Below, piece by piece: positions 43,589 to 53,614 of a stretch of 64,000 bases of DNA (within the stretch, counting starts at the first letter, position 1; each line of letters begins with the position of its first letter). The stretch comes from Amoebophrya sp. A120. Its lineage: Eukaryota; Sar; Dinophyceae; Syndiniales; Amoebophryaceae. The stretch is taken from contig CAJINV010000001.1 in assembly GCA_905178155.1 (NCBI GenBank), positions 6,762,587 through 6,826,586 of the forward strand, read 5' to 3'. A program made the translations under genes and the position numbers. The notes beneath the pieces were generated by a model, which made no database searches, had not been told where the DNA came from, and saw only the letters and a program-made list of their open reading frames with translations.

Positions 43589-45250
43589 TCATGCCTCCCA
43601 CAGCTTGTCAGCCTCAGCCTCTCCGCCTGTAACATAGCGCGCAAAGTCTTGCCAGTCTTTCCCCGGCCACGTGCGCTGCGTATACTCTTGCAACCGCTGA
43701 GCTAATCCCGTTTCCTGGCAGAAGGCAACAATGTCTTTGTCGCGTTTGACGCGCAGCGCCGACAAAGCAGACATTGCGTTCGTGAGATCGTGTGCCGGGC
43801 AGCCGTACTTTTGGACCTCACAGATATCCTTCACCGCACAAATTAAATCGTGCCTGCGGATAATTTCCAGGTCGATTTTGCTGAGCAAATCACGCCAAGG
43901 GGGAAGCGCAAACCGATTCACCAGATTGCTAGGATGGAAGGCAAACTCGTTGTAAAACGCAACGTCGAGACGTTCCGTGGCACAGCAAGCAGCAATCAAC
44001 TCCGCACAAAACTTATCGATCTGACTGGCCTTACCGGCGATGTTGGAAGGACACGGCCTCTTCTCAAAATAATCCAGGACAGTCCGAATGTCCACTACTC
44101 GAATTATGTGACCCAACGGAATAGAATGACCTCGCCACGCCCTTATAACAGGATTGCGATACGTATCATCCCTGGGCCAAGATGGAGAAGGGTTTCGCTT
44201 GAAAAGTAGCCCAACAACTTCGGACGTGGTAAAATTTGCAGCTCGAAGCGTTAAGGCCTGGACATCGGAACTGCTGATCGCACGCCTGTGTTTGTCGTTC
44301 CTGCAAAAGAGAAACAGTTCGCATAGTTGCTTCGCGTAACGTTCTCGTGCTTCTTGAGGAAAAAACCTTTTTTCTCTATCTAGCGAAAAATGCTTGCGCC
44401 ATTCCTCTTCCGGAAGTTCCATAATTGCTATTGTCCAATGCCACAATCCGATCGTTTGGGACAAACTTCTCAAGAAACGCTCGTGATGGCGGTGCGATGA
44501 TTGCTCCAAGACGGTAGGCAGGAGGGCATCCAAAAGATTGTCTTCCCGGCGGAACGCTTGATCCAGCCAGTACTTCATTCTGTTCCAAATGGCTTCTAGC
44601 ATTTCCCAACCTTGATCATACACAAGGTCGCGCACTTCATTCAAAGACATGGAAGCTAAGGTTTTCACCCAACGAATCCACCAAAAAGTCCCCTCCTCCT
44701 CAGGCCGCGGCTTTAGCTCTTCGTATGGAAAGCTGCTTTTCGCGTCGACCACAAACTCTAGAGACAAAACGGCCGCAGTACCATTCACGAGTATCTCGTG
44801 CTCTGCCACGTCTGCTAAAAGCTCGCTCCGATCCAAAAAACGCAACTTCGCTCCCCCGTCATCGGTCGCGTTCTCGGGTGCCTCGTCTCCGTCACCGTCT
44901 CCCTCAAGAATTTCAAAGGTAGCATTCTCGTCCCACGCATGGCTCGCATGTGATTCACCCTCGTCGTCGTCCGAGGGTGGATCACAATCCACATTGACCT
45001 TTCGCCACAAGAGCCGGTGCGTTGGCGGGAGCAGTTGCGTCTCATCGAAAAACTTCGCGATATATTCCCACGAGCACAAGTCTGCAACAGTCTTTACTTT
45101 ACTGGGATCGATCTTTACTTTCTGCGTGTCGCCATTCATATTCGATATCTGCAGCATCGTCAATTCATGTGGCGCTTCCGGAGTCGCCGCCAGTGAGGGT
45201 TCGTGCGCCGCGGACATATCCATTTCAGCTGCTGGCTCTGGCGCATCCAT
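43589..45250 (-). CDS. protein of unknown function with a ubiquitin-like N-terminal segment
   Basis: 553 aa, single exon. The open frame extends to 45316 only through a TTG, so the first ATG (45250, MDAPEPAAEMDM) is used. Residues about 28-85 read LTMLQISNMNGDTQKVKIDPSKVKTVADL … HRLLWRKVNVD, the spacing of a ubiquitin-like beta-grasp fold (strand, turn, strand, 'tV.dL' helix, 'LLw' strand), but this is suggestive only. An acidic stretch (SDDDEGES, EGDGDGDEA) follows. The remaining 400 residues are helical with several Trp-rich stretches (WWIRWVKTLASM, WEMLEAIWNRMKYW, LWHWTIAIMEL). No catalytic motif or targeting signal was seen. Confidence 0.7.
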   Translation of the reverse strand: MDAPEPAAEMDMSAAHEPSLAATPEAPHELTMLQISNMNGDTQKVKIDPSKVKTVADLCSWEYIAKFFDETQLLPPTHRLLWRKVNVDCDPPSDDDEGESHASHAWDENATFEILEGDGDGDEAPENATDDGGAKLRFLDRSELLADVAEHEILVNGTAAVLSLEFVVDAKSSFPYEELKPRPEEEGTFWWIRWVKTLASMSLNEVRDLVYDQGWEMLEAIWNRMKYWLDQAFRREDNLLDALLPTVLEQSSHRHHERFLRSLSQTIGLWHWTIAIMELPEEEWRKHFSLDREKRFFPQEARERYAKQLCELFLFCRNDKHRRAISSSDVQALTLRAANFTTSEVVGLLFKRNPSPSWPRDDTYRNPVIRAWRGHSIPLGHIIRVVDIRTVLDYFEKRPCPSNIAGKASQIDKFCAELIAACCATERLDVAFYNEFAFHPSNLVNRFALPPWRDLLSKIDLEIIRRHDLICAVKDICEVQKYGCPAHDLTNAMSALSALRVKRDKDIVAFCQETGLAQRLQEYTQRTWPGKDWQDFARYVTGGEAEADKLWEA

Positions 45251-45894
45251 GTTTTCGCTTTTGGTTATTTCATCAATGACGGAGAATGATGGCGAGGCGG
45301 AGGATTTCGAAAACAAACTGAATAAAAAAACTTTCTAAGGGACAATCAGAAAACGTTAACGTGCACAAGTTGCGTATAGTTTTGGAGTAGATCTCCTAAG
45401 TTTCACATTTACCTTTTTCAATGAGCTGAATCTTGAAGTACAATCACCGGATGAGCAAGCGTGAAGTTCTTGACACAACGACAGGGAAGGTAATCAGGGA
45501 CCACACACAACAGGGAAGAAGACTTTTTCCATGTGCGATTTTCTTTTTTGAACCTAATGGTGAAACAAAATAAAACGTGCCGCGGGTGGTCCAAAGATGG
45601 ATCTCGCTATTTGCAGGAGCATGTCGGAAAGAATGTCATCTGTGTTCAAGTGCAATCTTCGAGATGCTTTAAGCTATTGATCATGGGGACATGAATATGA
45701 AACCAGTTGGCGCACATTCGTCTGTCAATGCTCGGCAAGAAACTCGTGAAAATTCGGAACTTGGATGGATGTTTATACAGCTGACTTCCAGGTACACAAA
45801 AGCACAGCTGAGTTCCAGCTACACAGCGTTCATTTGCAGATGACGGGTTCGCAACTCGTGCCCTGAGTTCGACTACAAGGTGGAAGTGCCGCTC
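45251..45894. other. intergenic, 644 bp
   Basis: Includes the possible 5' UTR of the preceding gene. Otherwise nothing recognised. Confidence 0.5.
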
Positions 45895-48074
45895 TCAGTG
45901 GTTGTGCCGGCCGGTTCCCTCCACCTTCATGAGACTTCCGCCGGCGGTCCGCACGTAAATTGCCTCTTCCGATTCCGAGTCGCTCAGCTGCTCGTAGACG
46001 TCGTAACTGCGGTACATGGGGTTGTAGGACTTTGTTTTCAGCGGATTCTTGTACACCGTCTGCTTCGTGTACGGATTCGTCCACGATTTTTTCCCCGTCC
46101 GGTTGTTCATCTTTTCCGTCCACACGTCGCGATTGGCGTCGGGCCCCTTCGGTTTCTTCAGGCTGATTTCGCGGGTGATCTTGTTGCGCCACCTCTTCCG
46201 GCCCTTGTTGTCCTCCTCGATGTACCAGTTTTCCCGGACCATTGGGATGCGGCTCTGCATGGGCTTGGTCTTGCTGATCTCCTTCGTGTACTTGTTTTCC
46301 CAGTGCGAAACGGTCATTTTCTTCCCCTTCTTTTTGTACTTCGTCACCCAGTCCAACGCCGCCGGCATGTCCTTCCCAAGGATCAAGTGCCCGCTGTCAA
46401 ACATCGCGCGCGCGGTCGTGGGCTCGTGGAGGTAGAAAATCCAGACCTGAGGAAAAATGACCGGAGAGGTTCAAAGTGAGAAGATTTTTGCATCTGTTGC
46501 GCGAGGTCGTGCAACGAAAGGACTACTACAAGAAGATACAGTGTTCTAAACTTTTGTTCTCAAACATAAAAAACTACCTTCCAGCTGCCTTTCGCGTAGT
46601 CTGAGGTCAGTTTGGTCGAATCTGGGTCTTTGGCGTGCTCTCTGTCCCATTGGTAGAGCAAGTGCAGGTATTCCTCCGCGTCACGGCGCTGCGCGAAGCC
46701 CATAAAGCCCGCACCCCGCTGGTGGTAGTGGGTTTTCGGAAACTTCTTCTCTAGCCCCGTCCCGTCCTGGTGCGAGGGATCAAAAATCACGGAATCCCAG
46801 CACTCCCCTACGCACTTCAAGTACCACAGCACCGTCCTGCTTCCGCACGCAACGCCGGTTGCCTCTTCCTGCATGATGGTGCTTGGCTCGTCTGATATGA
46901 TCGCGAAGAACGTTGTAATGTAGTATGTGGAGTACAATTTCAGCACCGTTGCGTAAATCGCTGCGATCACCAAATCCAGCGAGAAGGGCGCGTCGTAGGA
47001 CACCTCGTTTGTGTCCTTCGGCTTGAAATACGGCCGTCCCGTTTCCGGCGTCTCGCCAATCTCGATGCCCGGGTCGCGCCACAGTGGATTCAGCTCCATC
47101 ACGTTCGGGGCTTCCCAGCTGACCTCTTTCGTCTCCAAATGGTGGTAGTAAGAGAACAACCCGCCGCTCTCCAGACTCTCCGTTAACCCCAGTTCCACCT
47201 CGCCCCACTCTTTCGGTAGAAGCTTGTTCCGCATTTTATGGCAGCCCACGTCGAAACACCGCACGAGCTGCAACTTGCGGGCGATCTTCAGGCCCATCCC
47301 CTGCAGCAGCAGGTCGTGCTTGTCCACGTTGAGCTGCGTGATCGCCTCCAGGAACTCCTCGCTGATCTGTTTCGCGCCGCTGTTCTCCTCGTGCTTCTCG
47401 AACGCCTTCATCGCGATTTCCATCAGCTGCCCCGACGTGCTGTTCTCTTCCGCCTTTATCGTCACGTACCCGGTGTGCAGCGGCGCCATCAGCGTCGTGT
47501 GTACCAAGTCCCAGGGCGCGCTGAAGATCTGAATCACCCAGTTCACGTCGATTCCCGATTGCCGGATTTCGTCCATCGTCAGAATGTCCGACGGTTTCTC
47601 GAGCTCCACACTGTGCTCTACCCAGTTTTTGCTCGTGTAGGACTTCCAGATTTCCTTCTCCGGGTCCAGTTTGCCGACCTGGGGAAACACGCCGCGGAAA
47701 ACGTCCTGCTGCAAAACGCGGTCGACGCCGGCCTTCGCGACGTCGCCGGCGGACACCTCCAGCCGGTACCGCACATACAGGACGTCTTGCAGGGCGCCGG
47801 AGGCCCGCCCCAGCGCGTCGATGGACTTGAAGAACCGGCTCATGCGGCCCACATCCAGAATGGGCGACTGCGCGAGCAGCAACGCAACCTGAATGCAGGC
47901 GAAAATCCGCGTGGCGGTCGTGGAAGGCGGCGGAACCCGGTCGCGGAGCTGTTTGTCGTCGTCGTAGGTCAGCGTCCAGGCGAAGAGTAGTTTTTGGTAG
48001 GGAATCTTGTTCCGCGTTGCGGCCTTCTGCGCCTCCTCCGAGGCCTCCTTCAACGCCTTGGCGGCTTGGTCCAT
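45895..48074 (-). CDS. WW-like repeat protein
   Basis: 682 aa from exons 46578-48074 and 45895-46446 (GTAGTT…CAG, SWK/VWIFYLHEP, in phase). At least five WW-like modules are visible. Two are in the middle (GLFSYYHHLETKEVSWEAP near residue 330; RPYFKPKDTNEVSYDAP near 375). Three are near the C-terminus (HWENKYTKEISKTKP, RWRNKITREISLKKP, SWTNPYTKQTVYKNP, about 535-635). The C-terminal ones are highly basic and lack some WW aromatics, so Pro-ligand binding is uncertain. The N-terminal 300 residues are helical and unknown. A hydrophobic stretch LVIAAIYATVLKLYSTYYITTFFAI may be a membrane segment or buried helix. Role unknown; scaffold is inference. Confidence 0.7.
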
Positions 48075-48787
48075 GATGATGAGGGTGCCAGTTCCGAGGT
48101 GCAGAGCCGCGGCGGGGAGGACGAAGCGAAGGAGCAGAAGACAACTAGGAAAACGATAGCAAAGCGTTTGGCTGTGTCATCTTTGAGTTTCTTGTGTTCA
48201 TCTGAGCATTTAGCAATGTTTGTGAAGGACACTCTCAACTCGAAAACTCTCCTTCCTGATGCAAGTTACGTAGGCACAACTTCATAACATGGAATAACAA
48301 CAGGCAAGCAAAAATAGGACATCAAAAACCGATCGAAATATGCGTGTCTAAAGCTAAAGCAGGTGTTGCGCATATAATGTTGGTCACTCGATACCGCTTT
48401 GGTCGCTCGAGATGAGGCTGTATCACAATAAGAGCGGAGTTGAAAGTCACGCACCGAGACGAAACTGTCAAGATCGGTCAAATCAATCCAGCCACCGTGT
48501 GGCCACGGGGCAGTCTCCAAATCTTATTGCTGCAAAAGCAGGGATCGGCAGTACCATGCTGTTGATGTCTCACGCAATGGGAAAGAGCTGCTGCTGCAAA
48601 GTCCTTGATATAAAATGGCGTAAGAGTCTCGCTTCTTCGTAAGACTGTCGATACGTTTCACGTGCGCTCTTACTAGCAAGTCAGCGACCCATGAAAGTGC
48701 TGCTAGAAAATTGCCACCATAGTTTCATCTTTTGTTGCGGTCGTTAGACTTCGTTTGAGTGTTTAAAATTCCACATCCTGATTAGAG
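48075..48787. other. intergenic, 713 bp
   Basis: Spacer. No exon-like frame was recognised on either strand. Confidence 0.5.
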
Positions 48788-51700
48788 TCACAGAAGAATG
48801 CGTCTCCGGATCCACTCGAGCGTCAACAAGTTTGCCTTGGCGATGTGGTGCTCCTTGTCGAATCCGTGTCCTTCGCCTTCGAATATTTCCATGTGAATCT
48901 GCTGCGGTAGGTGTCCGCTGGTTGCACCCGAGGATGGCCCGCCATTCGCAGAAGCACTATTCCCGTTTGCGACGGTAGAAGTGGTTTTTTCCGCGCTCCG
49001 CAACCTGCGCAACAGCTCCACGTATGCCTTCCCGTTCGGACCCATCGGCACGCGCAGGTCGCTATCCCCGAGAAGCATGAGCACGTCGCACGTCACGTTT
49101 TTGATAGAACTCACCGGCGATTTTTTCTTCAATTCAATGCAGTCTTCGTCCGACAACTCCGACCACTTGTACTGCGTACGGTTCAGAGCCTCCGCAAAAA
49201 TCCACTCCGGGATATCGGTTTGCCGCACCATTCCCTCCAGATCCGTGACCGGATTCCGCATGATGCCGCACTGGATGTTGGGGATTTTGTTCCGCCCAAT
49301 CAAGTGCGCCGTGAGAAAACCGCCGTGGCTGCCGCCCATCACAAACACCGGAAGGGGTAGGCCTGCAGGGGGTTTGATATGTTGTGAACACCAACAATGA
49401 GCAAAAATGCATCAAGAATCTCGAAGGCAGTACGAAAGCAGTAGCGGTGTCTATGTAAAAATGCACGCAGGGGTTTACTATGTTGCAAGCAAATTCGACG
49501 GCAGTGCTAAGAATCCATCAAGTTCATTTTCATTTAAGTACCACGTCGCTGCGCCGTCGCAGAAGGATCCGAAAACACTTTCAGCAGTTCATTGGTGAGC
49601 CCTTCGCAGTCTGCCACGTCGTCGACGCCGGCTTTCCCCAGCAGGCACTCGTTGAATTCACGGGAAAAAGATGTGCTGCCGCGGTAGTTCGGGAAAAACA
49701 GCGGGACCTTCAGAGCCTCTGGCAGCAGAACATGGACCGGGCTGTAGGTTGGGATACTCACACCGTGCGGACCGCCATGGAGCTGGATGGCAAGACCGGA
49801 GACTGGAAGTTCTTTGGGTTCTTTTCCAATTTCCCCTTGGAGGTACGCTCGTATGACTTTTTTCGTTTGTTTCGCGAGTCGCTCGTGTGCTGATTTGATG
49901 TCTGCGTCTGTCGGTTGTCTCTCAACAAGGTTTTCCCGACCTGGACCAAACTTTTCTTCGGGGACCCCGAGGATCGTCGACCACAACGCGCACTCTGCCT
50001 CCTTGTAAGCTGTGTCGACATACTGGTACGCAGCCTTTGGCAGCACAAGAGCGCCCGACGCTCCGGGATGCTTCGCAAAATCCGAGAAGTGTAGCAAAGT
50101 GCTGCTGTACATGCTGTCGCTAAAGTTTTCGCCCCGCAGGAGCTTCCAGCTGCCCTCCACCTCCCCCTCGACCAGCTTTTCCTTGGGATTTTTGACGTGG
50201 TAAAGCCACAAAGTTGGCAAGGCGACGAAGCTAGTCTCCTGAATAATGGCGAAAAAATCATCCCAGTAGAGCAACTCTTGCGAGCTTGTGAAGTGTTGCA
50301 CTCTTTGGTCTCTTTTCCAAGCTAGCGGATGCACATGCGGCGGAATCAAGTAACGGATTTTGGAGCCTAGCAATTTGTCCTGCTTCTCGTTCCACTCGAG
50401 TGAAATCAACTGCACGCGGCTCATACCGTGGTGAAGAGTTTCACAGATGATGTATTTATCTTCTTGGAAAGGCTCGGTAAAAAAGCCGCACTTTTGAACC
50501 TGTGCGTGATAACCATAGCACTGAGCTACGTCCCGCGTCTCCACCTGGCCCTTGCTGTTGAGGTACTCCACACGCCGACTGAACAAAGTGGAGTGGCACG
50601 AGGCACTTCGCTTGCCGACGGTTGCGATCGCCAAGTCGGTGCCCATTTGCGCCGGTCGCAAACACCACGAATTAATTGGGTCCGCATGATCTCTTGCAGC
50701 CAGCGCGGTCTTCTGTCGCTTTGCTCCTCTTTCCATCGTGTCGTCGGTTGCGTCTCTTTGCAGCACCATCCTGCCAGATGACTCATTGTCGACGTATTCT
50801 GATGCGCTTTCGAAATCCCATGTCGCTTTGCATTGCTCTGCGTGGCGATTCATGCACGCTGCCAGTCCGCAGGGGAAGTCTGAGATCTTGTACTTGGAAA
50901 ACATGACCTCTCTGCGGTACTCGCCCGCAAAACAGGGGAAGCAGGGAAACTCAAGAGGGCGGTCGGCAAAGTGGTCAAGCAAGACGTAAACAAGCGGTTG
51001 GCCGAGAGGGTTAAGCTTACTGAAGCTTGCAACCACAATAACGGGACTTTTTATCGTCTGCAATCTTTCTCCGAAGTCTACGTTTTTTCGTCCTTCGCGA
51101 AGCTTTCTCACTTGCGCCTTCTGCCTTTTCGTCGCAAAAAAAGGAAGCTCGTCTGCTGTTGGGCTCAATTCGCCTATGAAGCACAAAATGCCTCCATCTA
51201 GAGCGCCACGGTAGAACTGCGGCATGCCGAACTCTGCAGTCAAATGCACCGTCTGTATCCCATACTCCGATAGGTCTATCACCGCTCTTCCAAAAGCGTT
51301 GTCGTGTCTTTCCAAAAATCGTATACGTCCTGCTGCTTTTTCGTCTTTTGCGTGCGTATCTGCAAGAAAAAGGAAAGACCGAGAAGGGCTGCGAGGGTCT
51401 ACAAAAACTGCCTTCTGTGACTTGGTGTCCAAAACTGACGGACGAGACCAAAGCCTCATCGGCCACTTACTTTTGGTTTCGGGCATCCCTAAGGTTGACT
51501 CGAGCTTTTTCTTATCGTACCGCTCTGCTTCGTCACTGATCATCTTCTGGACTCGTTCTGTATCGCTTTTACTGTCGGGGCCAGCATTACCTGCTGTCTT
51601 CGCGCTGCTGCTTTTGTCCTTCGGCTTCATATACCCCTGCTCAAACTGAAGACTGATTTGAAAATTGATGTAGTGGTCGTCCCGAACATGACTACCTCCC

Positions 51701-51813
51701 TGGCAATCGTACTTGCGTTCCCATGCCATTGAAAGGTCTTCGTATTCCTGGCAAATCCGCTCTGGCGATGGCCGATTGGGCCCAGCAACATGAGTTTCAA
51801 CTACGTTCGACAT
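48788..51813 (-). CDS. acylaminoacyl-peptidase-like S9 serine peptidase
   Basis: 948 aa from exons 49542-51813 and 48788-49362 (QRRG/LPLPVFVMGG, GT-AG, in phase). ATG at 51813 (MSNVVETHVAG); the frame upstream opens only through GTG. The C-terminal alpha/beta-hydrolase domain has the oxyanion-side HGGPHG and PNYRGST, nucleophile Ser769 in MGGSHGG, Asp857 or Asp859 in LLGDSDLRVP, and His923 in GEGHGF. This is the S9 order, and GGSHGG with NYRGS is typical of acylaminoacyl peptidase (APEH, S9C). The first 650 residues should form the beta-propeller. The protein is about 200 residues longer than animal APEH because of N-terminal and loop insertions (for example Ser/Asn-rich ANGNSASANGGPSSG ahead of the His). 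Probably cytosolic; removes N-acylated residues from peptides. Confidence 0.88.
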
Positions 51814-53614
51814 TTCTTTGGTTTTGTCTTGCGATTGTGTGTCACACCGCTGATTGGCCCACAATTAAATTCAATGGAGAAATAGACGATGCCGATCCGA
51901 AATCAGATACGAGAAGGTATGAGTCGCTGCAATCCAAATGACAATGTTCTGCTATGATACTATTTGCCCGCGGCTCCAGAGGACAACAGTTTTTTAAATC
52001 CTCGTCTCTTCATAGGGTGCTGGTACTAGCAATATCATGTCACTGCCGAATAGTTGCAAAATAGCACTTCAACTGTTTCGATCCTTTGAGACAGAATCCG
52101 AAGTTAAAATTGGTTCTTTACATGCGAACAAACACTGTGCTCCGACTTCATGCACCTTCTAAAATGGGGTGGATCCTTCAAGAATAATGATCACATTCAC
52201 AGACAACTCCTGCTCTTCTGCTTGTAGTTGAAGAACTTCGTTGTAGTTGCACTGGTGGCTGACCATAAAATCCTGATCATGAAAGAGCTTGCTTCTTGGA
52301 ACATGCAATCGCAGATGATGCTTCACTGCGCGGTAATCATATACAGCCTCGTTCGCTGCGCCATGTCATTCACATACACATCCCGCCGACGAACGGGTGT
52401 TCAGAGAAACAAAAAGCCGGCGAACAAACATTACTGGTTACACTTTTCTCAGGTTTCTTGAAAAAACGATGTTGGATTAGAATTATAACTACGACAGCGC
52501 CTTGACGATATTCTCGGGACAATGGACAACTGACACGATATGTCGAGTATTTTTTCTTTGCGGTGGCTACAGCCCGTGTGCGTCTGTGTTTAACAAAATC
52601 AAAATCTCTTACAGTGGAAGTGGCGTATTTATAGTAGACAGCGGAATCAGCTCGAGCTCGTAAAACAACTTTGTATTACAAGGATAAGCGAGGCGAAAAA
52701 GTACTCGATCTCAGGGACGGAGAGATCCTGTTGAAATAAAAACGGTTACGGTGAGTAGAGCTAAGATAAAAATGCCACTCTGATACTAAACGGGGCTGAC
52801 AGCAGAAAATCCTTCGTTGAGGATTTTTCAACTTTTTTTCTAGCCGTATATGACAGTGAAACTTCGCCTAAAAATGGATTTTGGGGAAACCCACTCGCGC
52901 CCGGTTCTTCTTAGTAATAACGTAGAGGTACTATCATATACTTCGTTGTCGCCTCGCTGTTGCGCAAGCGTGGGACCTTCAAGTGTCTACTTGGTTCCCA
53001 ACAGTAGTCCGCCCGTGGAAAATTGCGGGCCATGCTCGTCCGGTGCGGGTTATGACATCAAGCAGCAGGTATCGACAAACTGGAATCGAGCGCAGAACGC
53101 TCGACCTTCCAAAGACGGGCGCATGCTGTTGACTGTTGTAGACGTCCTCGCAAATCTGATTCTCTGGGACTACTTTAGGAAATTTCCAATCGCAATACAA
53201 GAAGGAACCCCACCGCATCTTCGCAGCTTTGTATAAAATGATAAAACATAAATCAATGCGCACGCGCTTCGTGGGCACGAAGTAAAACCTTTTAGTGTAT
53301 TTGAACGTGAAAATTGGGACACGAGTAAAAACTCGATTAGGAAACATCGATATTTTTGAAATTACTCTTTACTCTACTACTCTTTGTCTTTTTATCAAAA
53401 AAAACAACTACTTTCAACGCGAACTGTCGATAAACATTGACTACGTAGAAAATCAATCTGTCGCACCAAACCTGGGTGCGTTCTGTGATCACGTTGGTTT
53501 CGATGAGTCGCGCTATGTTGTGGGGACGTAGGTACTATTCATCAGACTTTGCTCGGGTCACGTCGATGAGGAAACTTTATGGGTGTGACATCAAAACTCG
53601 AACTCCGTCAGGGC
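51814..53614. other. longest intergenic stretch, 1.8 kb
   Basis: A/T-rich with no convincing exon on either strand. A 128-codon plus ORF at 52850-53236 has no family features. A short hairpin (AAAATCC…GGATTTTT) lies near 52806-52830. It contains the promoter of the peptidase gene and the 3' UTR of the KptA-module gene. Confidence 0.45.

Noticed and set aside
52806-52830. Short hairpin with T-rich end resembling a bacterial terminator
   Set aside because: The genome is eukaryotic and the stem is short; no gene ends there.
52850-53236. 128-codon plus ORF in the longest intergenic stretch
   Set aside because: No recognisable motif or splice context; length is expected by chance in this composition.
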